The notes below the pieces were generated by a model. The model was not told the origin of the DNA. It worked only from the letters and a program-made list of their open reading frames with translations, and did no database searches. From the NCBI GenBank assembly GCA_036493735.1, contig DASXPH010000130.1:1-64000 (forward strand): a stretch of DNA of 64,000 nt. The letters run 5' to 3'. Shown here in pieces: positions 33,376 through 41,749 of the stretch. A program made the position numbers and the translations under genes. How positions within the stretch are numbered: position 1 is the first letter of the stretch; each line of letters opens with the position of its first letter. Source of the DNA: AG2 sp036493735 (lineage in GTDB: Bacteria > Gemmatimonadota > Gemmatimonadetes > Gemmatimonadales > Gemmatimonadaceae).

Positions 33376-36300
33376 ATGAGAGGTTTCTGGAAAGGCTTGC
33401 TTGCACCCCTGGCCTGCATCGCGCTGTCCGCAGGTACTGCCGGTGCGCAGCAGCAGCGGTCGGCCATCACTGGCCGAATCACCGAGCGTGGAACCAACAC
33501 ACCGATCGCGGACGCGAACATCGTCGTCGTCGGTACGCAGCGCGGTGCTCGCACCGATGACAATGGCGCGTATCGCATCACGGACGTCACGCCCGGCACG
33601 TACACACTGCGCGTTGCACGTCTCGGTTTCTCGGCCGCGTCTCGTCAGGTGACGGTGGACGCGGGCGCCAACAGCACCGCGGATTTCGTTCTCCAAGCGT
33701 CTGCCGTCCAGATCGATCAAGTCGTCGTGACGGCGACGGGAGCGACGGAACGAAAGCGTGAGAATGGAAACGACGTCGGCATCATCAAGCCGGGCGATCA
33801 GGTGAGTCTGGCCGCGGAGCCGAGTCTGACCTCCACGCTCGCGGCGAAAACACCAGGTCTCGTCATCACCCAGGGTTCAGGCACGGCTGGGACCAGCGCG
33901 CGCATTCGCATTCGCGGCGCGAACTCGGTGTCGCTCTCGAATGATCCGTTGTTGATCGTCGATGGCGTACGCGTCGACAACAGCACGGACTCGTTCGGCC
34001 CGGGCGTGGGCGGCGCGAGCATTAGCCGCTTCGACGACATCAATCCTGAAGACGTCGAGAGCATCGAAGTACTCAAGGGACCGGCGGCATCGGCGCTGTA
34101 TGGAACGGCGGCAGCGAACGGGGTCATTCAGATCACGACGAAGCGCGGAGCCGCCGGCCGCACCCAGTGGCGTACGTTCGCGCAATACGGCAATCAGTGG
34201 AATCCCGTCAACTACGGCGACAACTACTACAACATCGGGACGACATCGACGGGAACGACCTACGGCTCGTCGTGCACGCTCGACCGAGCGACCCAGCCAA
34301 CCCCTGTGTGCACGCTTGGCACGGTCGCGCAGTTCAATCCAGCCAAGTTCTACAACGTCTACACGACGGGAAACATCAGGTCCTATGGCTTGAGTGCGTC
34401 GGGCGGCGGTGACGCAACGCAGTACTACATCAGCGGCGATGGTGATCGGCAGGTCGGCGCGATCAGCATAAACCAGACGCACAACTACAGTCTTCGCGCG
34501 AACCTCACGACGCACCTGACGCCGAAGCTCAACGCGACGTTCACGACGAACTATATCGATCGAGGCGTTCGGCTGCCGGACAACGACAACGACATCTACG
34601 GCCCGTTAGGCAATATTCTGCTCGGCAAGGCATTCAATTGTTCGGCGGCGCAATTCCATGCGAGCTCGTTGGCCGCACAGTGCGGTGCGGACACACTCAG
34701 CGACGGCTTCTACTCGGCGGTCCCGTCGACGTTCTACATTCGTGACATCGACCAGTGGGCGAAGCGGTTCGTCGGCGGCGCGACGGCGACATGGCAGCCG
34801 CTGTCCTGGCTCACCGGCGTGGGACAGGCCGGTGTCGACATGGACAATCTGCTCGAGCGCTCGTACTTCCCCTCCAACGTCATAACGTGGGTCAACGCGA
34901 CGATCACGAACGGGTCCATCCAGGAGTACCGTCGCCAGAATCCCCGCTACAGCACGCAGGGAAGCTTCACCGCGAACAAGCAGTTCGGGTCGATCAGCAC
35001 ATCGACTGTCGTCGGCGGCCAGTACCTCAACGAGCAGCTGCACTACACGTTGGCGCAGGGCGATCACCTGATTCCAGGGACCGCCTCACTGGCCGACGCG
35101 ACGCAGAACAAGCTCGTCAACGAGAGCAACCAGACGATCATCACGGTTGGATCCTACGCGCGCGAGCAACTCGGATTCCGGGATCGGCTGTTCCTGACGG
35201 GCTCGCTGCGCGCAGACGAGAACAGCGCCTTCGGTAAGGATTTCAAGCTTGCTTATTATCCGGCCGTCAGCGCGTCGTGGGTGATGTCGGAGGAGCCCTT
35301 CCTGCGCGATCGGTCATGGTTTGCGTCGGGCCTGCTCAGCCAGTTGCGACTCCGCGGCGCGTTCGGCGAGTCCGGCCAGCGCCCCGGTTTCCGCCAGGCT
35401 GACACGTATCTCTCCGGTGCAGCCGTCACGCAGGCTGGAGGAGGTGAGCTGGCATCAGTGATCATCGGCGGGACGGGCAATCCGACCCTCAAGCCGGAAA
35501 TTTCCACCGAGTATGAGGGCGGCTTCGATCTCAACTTCTACCAGGATAAGATCGGCATCCAGTACACCAGCTATCGCAAGACGACGAAGAATGCTCTCGT
35601 CGCGCGCGTGCTGGCGCCGTCCTTGGGTGTGAGCAGCACGCAGTTCGTGAACTTGGGAGAAGTCTTCAACGGTGGCAACGAGCTGGCGTTGAACGCAACG
35701 CTCTACGATAACCAGAACGCCCGGTTCGAGGTCAATCTCTCGGGTTCGACATTGAAGAACCGACTCAACAAGCTGGGCACCGGCATCGCATCGATCATCT
35801 TCGATCCGCAGCGCCACGTGGAAGGGTACCCGTTAGGCGGCTTCTGGGCGAAGAAGATCCTGTCGTACAGTGACGCGAACGGCGACGGTATCCTCAGTCG
35901 CACCGAGGTGAACGTCGACAACAACGTCACGTACATCGGGCCAGTGCTGCCGACTTTCGAGCTCAGCGCAACGCCGACCCTTACACTGTTCAAGAATCTC
36001 AAATTATCGGCGCTCGTCCAGCATCGCGGCGGCAATTACGTCTACAACCAGACGGAAGAGTTCCGCTGCACGACGTCGGCGTTCGCGAACTGTCGTGAAG
36101 ACAATGATCCGACAGCGCCGCTGGTGGATCAGGCGGCGGTCATCGCGTATCAGAAGACGGTCGCCAGCGGCTTGCCATCGCACGCCGGCTTCATTCAGAA
36201 GGGCGATTTCACGAAGCTGCGTGAGATCTCGGCCACATTTACGCTGCCGCAGCTCGTCTCGAACCGACTCGGCTTGCGTTCCTCCGCGATCACCTTCGCC

Positions 36301-36462
36301 GGTCGCAATCTGCACACGTGGACGTCCTATCGCGGTGCCGATCCCGAGATCCAGTATGCGCAGCAACAGGGCACGTCGACCACCGCGAGCTTCATCGGGA
36401 CCGACTTCCTGACGCAGGCGCCATTCCGCTCGTTCATCACACGCCTCGATCTCAACTTCTAA
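33376..36462 (+). CDS. SusC/RagA family TonB-linked outer membrane protein 2
   Basis: This 1028-residue TonB-dependent transporter starts at 33376, where AAGGAG precedes the ATG and a signal peptide ends at AGAQ. A carboxypeptidase-like regulatory domain (about 27-115, TGRITERGTNTPIADANIVVV) is followed by the plug with SARIRIRGANSVSLSNDPLL, IVDGVRVDN and INPEDVESIEVLKGPAASALYG. The barrel ends in the classical terminal Phe (TRLDLNF). The SusD-type gene follows immediately. The barrel differs clearly from SusC 1, so a different substrate is likely. Two copies of CGTTAGGC encode Pro-Leu-Gly. Confidence 0.95.
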   Translation: MRGFWKGLLAPLACIALSAGTAGAQQQRSAITGRITERGTNTPIADANIVVVGTQRGARTDDNGAYRITDVTPGTYTLRVARLGFSAASRQVTVDAGANSTADFVLQASAVQIDQVVVTATGATERKRENGNDVGIIKPGDQVSLAAEPSLTSTLAAKTPGLVITQGSGTAGTSARIRIRGANSVSLSNDPLLIVDGVRVDNSTDSFGPGVGGASISRFDDINPEDVESIEVLKGPAASALYGTAAANGVIQITTKRGAAGRTQWRTFAQYGNQWNPVNYGDNYYNIGTTSTGTTYGSSCTLDRATQPTPVCTLGTVAQFNPAKFYNVYTTGNIRSYGLSASGGGDATQYYISGDGDRQVGAISINQTHNYSLRANLTTHLTPKLNATFTTNYIDRGVRLPDNDNDIYGPLGNILLGKAFNCSAAQFHASSLAAQCGADTLSDGFYSAVPSTFYIRDIDQWAKRFVGGATATWQPLSWLTGVGQAGVDMDNLLERSYFPSNVITWVNATITNGSIQEYRRQNPRYSTQGSFTANKQFGSISTSTVVGGQYLNEQLHYTLAQGDHLIPGTASLADATQNKLVNESNQTIITVGSYAREQLGFRDRLFLTGSLRADENSAFGKDFKLAYYPAVSASWVMSEEPFLRDRSWFASGLLSQLRLRGAFGESGQRPGFRQADTYLSGAAVTQAGGGELASVIIGGTGNPTLKPEISTEYEGGFDLNFYQDKIGIQYTSYRKTTKNALVARVLAPSLGVSSTQFVNLGEVFNGGNELALNATLYDNQNARFEVNLSGSTLKNRLNKLGTGIASIIFDPQRHVEGYPLGGFWAKKILSYSDANGDGILSRTEVNVDNNVTYIGPVLPTFELSATPTLTLFKNLKLSALVQHRGGNYVYNQTEEFRCTTSAFANCREDNDPTAPLVDQAAVIAYQKTVASGLPSHAGFIQKGDFTKLREISATFTLPQLVSNRLGLRSSAITFAGRNLHTWTSYRGADPEIQYAQQQGTSTTASFIGTDFLTQAPFRSFITRLDLNF

Positions 36463-36504
36463 GTGTCACCGCCCACTCAGCAGATACCCATGATGAGGAA
36501 CCTC

Positions 36505-37941
36505 ATGACTTCATACTCACGGCGTCTTCTCGCGCGCGCGGCGGCGCGATGCGCAGCGGCGGTATCGTTGGCTGCTGTCGGCATCGCGCTCACCGGGTGC
36601 AATCTGGACAAGACGCTCAAAGTGCAGGACGTGGATGTGGCGACACCGGAATCCACGGCGTCCGCGGCTGGTTTGCCGGTGCTATACGGCGGCGGTCTGG
36701 CTGACTTCCAGCAGCAGATGAATTACGTGGACGGCACAGTCGATCTCCCCGGTCTGCTCAGCGACGAGCTGCGGGACATCGATACGTTTCCGACGCGCAT
36801 TTCGGTGGACCAGCGTGGTCCAATCCAGATCAACAACGGTACGGTTCAGCAATGGCTGCGGTACATGCAGCAGGCGCGCGCGTCTCTCGAACGTGGCGCT
36901 AGCGCTTTTGCCCAGTTCGCCGCGAAGGATGCGCGGCGCGGAGAGATGCACGCGCTGGAAGGCCTCATGTACGTCTACTTCGGCGAGGACTTCTGCAACG
37001 GCATGCCGTACAGCGAGTTCACAAACGGCAACCCCGTCTACGGTGCGCCGACATCGAATACGCAGAGCTTCCAGCTCGCCGTCGCGGAGGCCGATTCGGC
37101 GCTCGCGATCATAGCGACCTCCGATACCGTAGCGCAGGGCACCCTCATCAAGACGGTACGGAATCTCGCTTCGGTGGTTAAGGGCCGCGCGCACCTCGAT
37201 CTCAATCAACCGGATCTGGCGGCAGCAGCTGTTGCGAATGTTCCGCTGACCTTCCAGTATGACGTTTATAACTCCACTAACAGCTCGCGCGAGAACAATG
37301 GCATTTACATCAACGTCGGTCCTCTCAGCAAGCGCTACGCGGTCTCCGACGGTGAAGGACCGAACACGATTCCGTTCCGCACGTTAGGCTGGAATGACGC
37401 GAACGCGACGGGCGATGCGCGCGTTCGGTATTATAAGTCGGGGATTGGTCAGGATGGTCAGTCGACTGCGTACTACACGCTCAAGTATCCCGACTACGGC
37501 ACGCCGATCGTCGTCGCCGACGGTGTCGAGGCGCAGCTGATCACTGCCGAAGACAAATTGCACAACAACGATGACGCGGGTTGGCTGGGCATCCTGAACG
37601 CGCTTCGCGCGAATACAGCCCTTCTCAATTCGCCGCCGTACACGATCGCCGGTCAGAAGCCCGCGACAGCGCTCGCGGCACTGACGGACCCGGGGACGGA
37701 TTCAACGCGGGTCGATCTGATGTTTCAGGAGCGCGCACTCTGGATGTATCTGACCGGCCACCGGCTCGGTGATCTGCGCCGATTGGTTAGGCAGTACAAT
37801 CGTGCTGATGCCCAGTTCCCGTCCGGCACGTATGGCGGCGCTGCCGGCGGCCCGATGGGATCGGACTTCAACTTCCCGATCAGCATCGACGAGCAGAACA
37901 ACACGACTGCTCCGAACGGCTGCACCGATCGAAAGGCGTGA
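36505..37941 (+). CDS. SusD/RagB family outer membrane lipoprotein 2
   Basis: This 478-residue lipoprotein is the partner of SusC 2. I chose the ATG at 36505 because GAGGA lies 5-9 nt upstream; ATGs at 36490 and 36493 are also in frame. The lipobox is LTGC. TPR-like helices include RYMQQARASLERGASAFAQFA and GEMHALEGLMYVYFGEDFCNG. The RagB C-terminal region has LITAEDKLHNNDDAGWLGILNALR and LMFQERALWMYLTGHRLGDLRRLVRQY. No enzyme gene for polysaccharide or peptide breakdown is adjacent. Confidence 0.9.
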   Translation: MTSYSRRLLARAAARCAAAVSLAAVGIALTGCNLDKTLKVQDVDVATPESTASAAGLPVLYGGGLADFQQQMNYVDGTVDLPGLLSDELRDIDTFPTRISVDQRGPIQINNGTVQQWLRYMQQARASLERGASAFAQFAAKDARRGEMHALEGLMYVYFGEDFCNGMPYSEFTNGNPVYGAPTSNTQSFQLAVAEADSALAIIATSDTVAQGTLIKTVRNLASVVKGRAHLDLNQPDLAAAAVANVPLTFQYDVYNSTNSSRENNGIYINVGPLSKRYAVSDGEGPNTIPFRTLGWNDANATGDARVRYYKSGIGQDGQSTAYYTLKYPDYGTPIVVADGVEAQLITAEDKLHNNDDAGWLGILNALRANTALLNSPPYTIAGQKPATALAALTDPGTDSTRVDLMFQERALWMYLTGHRLGDLRRLVRQYNRADAQFPSGTYGGAAGGPMGSDFNFPISIDEQNNTTAPNGCTDRKA

Positions 37942-37977
37942 GGATGTCTCCAAGCTGAGCTGAACGGAGACACACAA

Positions 37978-38035
37978 GAGCAGATCCCTCGCTGCGCTCG
38001 GGATGACAAGCCCGGTGCAACGAGGGATCTCTTGC
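37978..38035. repeat. dispersed palindromic repeat between susD 2 and metG
   Basis: The segment contains GATCCCTCGCTGCGCTCGGG on the plus strand and CGAGGGATCTC 17 nt later, so it can fold into nested hairpins (CCGAGCGCAGCGAGGG internally, GATCCCTCG with CGAGGGATC externally). This REP-like unit is one I recall as scattered through many bacterial genomes. It lies between two convergent genes and may also end their transcripts. Confidence 0.55.
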
Positions 38036-38047
38036 TAAAACGGATAC

Positions 38048-39571
38048 TCACTTCGGAAAAAGGGAAGCGCCTTTCCGGACCTTCCAGCCCGCCGCGTCCA
38101 GCCCCGGAAGGTTCTCGAACCGCTGATCTGAAACACGTCCAGGACCACCGAGCTGGCGCCAGAGCTCCTCGGTCTTCCCGGGCACGAACGGATGCAGCAG
38201 CACGCACTGCCGTGCCAGACCGCGGATCACCGCCGCGAGCACATCATCGAGCGCCGCGTGCTTCGATTCGTCTTTCGCGAGCGCCCATGGCTGCGACGAC
38301 TGCACGAACTCGTTTCCGCGCGTCACGCTCGCCAGCGCGCGTTTTACTCCGTCCTGGAGCAGATAGCCGCGGGACCCATCCATCGCCGCGTGATACTCGG
38401 CGAGGTCGGCTAGATCTGCACGATCAAGGGTTGTCCGCTCGCCGGTGGGCACCATACCCTCGCGATACTTCTCGACCATCGCGATGGCCCGGCTTCCAAG
38501 GTTGCCCCACGTATTCGCCAGCTCCGCGGTATAGCGCTCGTCGAAGCGCTCCCAGGAGAAATCGCCGTCGCCATCGAAGGGAATCTCACGGAGAAGAAAG
38601 TAGCGCAATGCATCCGGGCCATGGCGATCGATGGCCTGTTCGAGCGAGAAGGCGACGCCGGCCGACTTGCTGAAACGCTCACCGCCGAAGGTCATGAATC
38701 CATGCGCCCACACGTGCTCGGGAATCGCGATCTCGGCCGCTTGGAGCATCGCCGGCCAGACGACGCAGTGCAGCCGGGTGATGTCCTTCCCGATGATGTG
38801 TAGCTGAGCAGGCCAGAGCTCCCGGTATTTCTTCTCGGGGAAGCCCGTCGCAGTGAGGTAGTTCGGCAGTGCGTCGAACCATACCCAGGTCCCCTGCTCC
38901 TCGCCGTTGCTCGATCGAAGGGGGAAGGGAATCGCCCATGACAAGCGCGAGCGCGTGATGGAGATGTCCTCGAGTCCCTGGGCGAGTAGCGCGAGGATCT
39001 CGTTGCGGCGCGCGTCGGGCCGGAGAAAGTCGGGCCGTTCCTCGAACAGGCGCTCGAGAAAGGGCTGATATCTCGTCAGGCGAAAGAACCAGTTGCGCTC
39101 TTCGGTCCATTGCAACTCACGCGTCGGGTGCAGGACGCAGTGGCCCTCCACGATCTCGTTTTCCCGCTTGAACAGCTCACAGCCGACGCAGTACCAGCCC
39201 TCGTACGTCTTCTCGTAGAAATCGTCTGGATTCTTCTCGTGAATGCGTTCGATGAGCGCCTTCACACCACGTTTGTGCGCCGGATCTGTCGTGCGGATGA
39301 ACTGATCGTTGGAGATGTCAAGCAGACGCCATGCGTTCTCGAACGTCGCTGCAATCCGGTCGACGAATGCCTGTGGCGATACGCCGCCTTCATCGGCAGC
39401 CTGCTTCACTTTCTGCCCGTGCTCGTCCATTCCCATGAGGAAATGCACTTCGTCGCCCGCGAGGCGGCGATAGCGGGCGATGGCGTCGGCGCCGATTTTC
39501 TCCAGGGCGTGGCCGAGGTGCGGGTCGCCATTCGCGTAGTCAATGGCGGTGGTGAGGAAGAATCTGGCCAC
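38048..39571 (-). CDS. metG: methionyl-tRNA synthetase
   Basis: This 507-residue class I synthetase charges tRNA-Met. The HIGH equivalent is PHLGH (17-21) and the KMSKS equivalent is RFSKSAG (about 305-311). A single zinc knuckle is formed by C128, C131, C145 and H148. There is no C-terminal EMAP/Trbp111 tRNA-binding extension, so it is the short form. The catalytic-domain insert and anticodon-binding helical domain (about 360-480) are intact. It lies 45 nt downstream of ricT on the same strand. Confidence 0.96.
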   Translation of the reverse strand: MARFFLTTAIDYANGDPHLGHALEKIGADAIARYRRLAGDEVHFLMGMDEHGQKVKQAADEGGVSPQAFVDRIAATFENAWRLLDISNDQFIRTTDPAHKRGVKALIERIHEKNPDDFYEKTYEGWYCVGCELFKRENEIVEGHCVLHPTRELQWTEERNWFFRLTRYQPFLERLFEERPDFLRPDARRNEILALLAQGLEDISITRSRLSWAIPFPLRSSNGEEQGTWVWFDALPNYLTATGFPEKKYRELWPAQLHIIGKDITRLHCVVWPAMLQAAEIAIPEHVWAHGFMTFGGERFSKSAGVAFSLEQAIDRHGPDALRYFLLREIPFDGDGDFSWERFDERYTAELANTWGNLGSRAIAMVEKYREGMVPTGERTTLDRADLADLAEYHAAMDGSRGYLLQDGVKRALASVTRGNEFVQSSQPWALAKDESKHAALDDVLAAVIRGLARQCVLLHPFVPGKTEELWRQLGGPGRVSDQRFENLPGLDAAGWKVRKGASLFPK

Positions 39572-39594
39572 GATCGTTGTGTTGCGGTGAGTGG

Positions 39595-39625
39595 AGCCTA
39601 ACGAGCAGACAAACCGTTAGGCCTC
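39595..39625. repeat. inverted pair of the CGTTAGGC word between ricT and metG
   Basis: GCCTAACG (39596-39603) and CGTTAGGC (39615-39622) face each other across an 11-nt loop and form an 8-bp stem, extended by flanking GAG/CTC. The right arm supplies the TAA stop of ricT. No T-run follows on either side, so this is not a typical intrinsic terminator. Confidence 0.6.
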
Positions 39626-40753
39626 CGAGGGAGGAGAGCCGCCGGAATCGTTGCCCGGCTCGCCGCGGTCGCGCCCGGCGCGATTGCGGCGGCCGCCACG
39701 ACGCCCACGGCGGCGGTGCGGCTTGCGTGATGCATCGGCCGCTGACTCGGCTGAAGACGGTGTTTGCCCTGGGGGGGCCGCCGCACTATCCGCCGGCAGC
39801 GGCTCGTCGGCAACGATGGCATCGAGAGCGGCCGCGATCTCCGGTTCGTCCTCGACCTCGACTCGCTGATCGGCCGGCTCGAGCTCCTCCTGCGTCGTGG
39901 TGAGCGCGAATGGCAACGAGCCGCCGGCCGCCATCTCCGCGCGCAGATCCTCGAGCGCCAGGAAGCGGACTTCGCCATCGTTGCCGCGCAGCGTCACGCG
40001 CTCGCGGAAGATGTCGTTGCCGGTGACCTTCTCCTCGCCGCGAGCCGTGCGCACGAGCTTTCCTTCCTTCGGAAAGCGCTTCCGCTGCTGGACGTAGAAC
40101 TCGTGCTCATACCGGAGGCAGCACATGAGCCGCCCGCAGGCGCCCGAGATCTGCGATGGGTTCAGCGACAAACGCTGATCCTTCGCGACCCCGAGATTGA
40201 CGGGACGCAGCTCCGGGAGCCAGGAGCTCGAGCAATATTGCCGGCCGCACCGGCCGATGCCGTCCAGACGTTTGGCCTCGTCGCGGACGCCGATCTGTTT
40301 CAGCTCGATACGCGTTCGGAACATCGCCGCGAGCTCGCGCACGAGATTTCTAAAGTCGACGCGCTTCTCGGCCGTGAAGTAGAACGTCAGCTTCTTCCGA
40401 TCCCACTGCCACTCGGCGTCGGAGATCTTCATGACGAGCTGATTCGCCTTCACCCGCTCCATCGCCTTGCGACGCGCGTCCTCGTCCTGCGATCGGACTT
40501 CGGTGTACCGCCGGACGTCGTCGGCGCTGGCCACGCGGCGGACCTTCTTCGACGGTGCGGCCTCACCCAGGCCGTGTGCGGCGCCGGCGTTTCGCTTTGC
40601 CGCGAGCTCGCCCAGCGCGTACACGTGGCCGAGATCCTCCCCGCGGTCGGCGTCAACGATGACCGGCGCTTTGAGCGCTGGCGATTCGTCGGCTTCCCAG
40701 ACGAAGAACTCCTTGCGGTTGCCCTTGAACGCGACTTCGATGAGATGCGACAT
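39617..40753 (-). CDS. ricT: PSP1/RicT (YaaT) family protein with Arg-rich tail
   Basis: This 378-residue protein has the PSP1 domain at about 60-260. Cysteine motifs are GRCGRQYC (C169, C174) and GACGRLMCC (C206, C211, C212). In Bacillus RicT, with RicA and RicF, carries an iron-sulfur cluster and aids RNA maturation through RNase Y. The first motif has a single Cys where the family often has Cys-Cys. After residue 265 comes an acidic/Pro linker and a very basic tail (RKPHRRRGRRGGRRNRAGR), which may contact nucleic acid. It is directly upstream of metG, and accA and dnaE precede it on the same strand. Confidence 0.85.
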   Translation of the reverse strand: MSHLIEVAFKGNRKEFFVWEADESPALKAPVIVDADRGEDLGHVYALGELAAKRNAGAAHGLGEAAPSKKVRRVASADDVRRYTEVRSQDEDARRKAMERVKANQLVMKISDAEWQWDRKKLTFYFTAEKRVDFRNLVRELAAMFRTRIELKQIGVRDEAKRLDGIGRCGRQYCSSSWLPELRPVNLGVAKDQRLSLNPSQISGACGRLMCCLRYEHEFYVQQRKRFPKEGKLVRTARGEEKVTGNDIFRERVTLRGNDGEVRFLALEDLRAEMAAGGSLPFALTTTQEELEPADQRVEVEDEPEIAAALDAIVADEPLPADSAAAPPGQTPSSAESAADASRKPHRRRGRRGGRRNRAGRDRGEPGNDSGGSPPSEA

Positions 40754-40765
40754 CGTATGCGGCGG

Positions 40766-41731
40766 CTATTCGACGAACTGGCCGAGACGCTGGAATTTCT
40801 CCCGTCGTCGCCTAACGAGCTTGTCTGGCTTGAAGCGTCGCAGCTCGTCGAGATGGCGGCAGAGCGCGTCCTGGACCGCCTTGGCGGTTGCCTCGTGATC
40901 GGCGTGGGCGCCGCCAAGCGGTTCCGGAATGATCTCATCAATCACGCGCAGCTCGTAAAGATCGGGCGCCGTGATCTTGAGCGCGGATGCCGCGCGCTCG
41001 CGCATTTCCGGGCTCTTGCCATCCTTCCACAGAATGGCAGCGCAGCCTTCGACGGTGATCACGGAGTAGACCGAGTTCTCGAGCATCAACACGCGATCGG
41101 CGACGCCGAGCGCCAGTGCGCCGCCGGAGCCGCCTTCGCCGATGACCGTGGCGATAATCGGCACCTCGAGCCGGCTCATCTCGAACAGATTGCGGGCGAT
41201 CGCCTCCGACTGGCCGCGCTCCTCGGCGCCCAGTCCTGCCCAAGCCCCCGGCGTGTCGATGAACGTCAGCACAGGCACATGGAACTTCTCCGCGAGCTTC
41301 ATCAGCCGGAGCGCCTTGCGATATCCCTCGGGATGCGGCATCCCGAAGTTGCGCTTGAGATTCTCCTTGGTATCACGGCCGCGCTGATGGCCGATGACCA
41401 TGATTGTCTCGCCATCGAGCCGCGCCCAGCCACCCATGATCGCGGAGTCCTCGCGAAAGAGTCGGTCTCCGTGTAGCTCGATGAAATCCGTGAAGCAGAG
41501 CCGGATGTAGTCCTCGCTCAGCGGGCGCTTGTTGCTACGCGCCACCTGCACACGCTGCAGCGGCGTGAGATTCTTGTAAATCTCCTCGCGTAGCTCCGTG
41601 AGCTTCTTCTCGAGAGGCGCGATCTCCTCCGTGACGTTGAGCTGTTGGTCTCCGGCGAGACGCTTCAACTCATCGATCTGCTTCTCGAGTTCGGCCAGCG
41701 GCTTTTCAAAGTCCAGTGTCGCAGTCGCCAT
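40766..41731 (-). CDS. accA: acetyl-CoA carboxylase carboxyltransferase subunit alpha
   Basis: This 321-residue protein, with AccD, transfers carboxyl from carboxybiotin to acetyl-CoA for fatty acid synthesis. Typical stretches are GRDTKENLKRNFGMPHPEGY, FIDTPGAWAGLGAEERGQSEAI and IGEGGSGGALALGVADRVLM. It lies 12 nt upstream of ricT and 18 nt downstream of dnaE on the minus strand, the dnaE-accA order seen in many bacteria. The C-terminus carries a CGTTAGGC copy read as Leu-Val-Arg. Confidence 0.96.
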   Translation of the reverse strand: MATATLDFEKPLAELEKQIDELKRLAGDQQLNVTEEIAPLEKKLTELREEIYKNLTPLQRVQVARSNKRPLSEDYIRLCFTDFIELHGDRLFREDSAIMGGWARLDGETIMVIGHQRGRDTKENLKRNFGMPHPEGYRKALRLMKLAEKFHVPVLTFIDTPGAWAGLGAEERGQSEAIARNLFEMSRLEVPIIATVIGEGGSGGALALGVADRVLMLENSVYSVITVEGCAAILWKDGKSPEMRERAASALKITAPDLYELRVIDEIIPEPLGGAHADHEATAKAVQDALCRHLDELRRFKPDKLVRRRREKFQRLGQFVE

Positions 41732-41749
41732 CCAGAGTCCTCTCGCCTG

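Noticed and set aside
9460..37941. Polysaccharide utilisation loci
   Set aside because: Two SusC/SusD pairs are present but no glycoside hydrolase, lyase or sulfatase gene lies next to either.
39764..41476. 570-codon plus-strand open frame
   Set aside because: It lies opposite ricT and accA, both clearly coding; it is the GC-rich antisense shadow without family resemblance.
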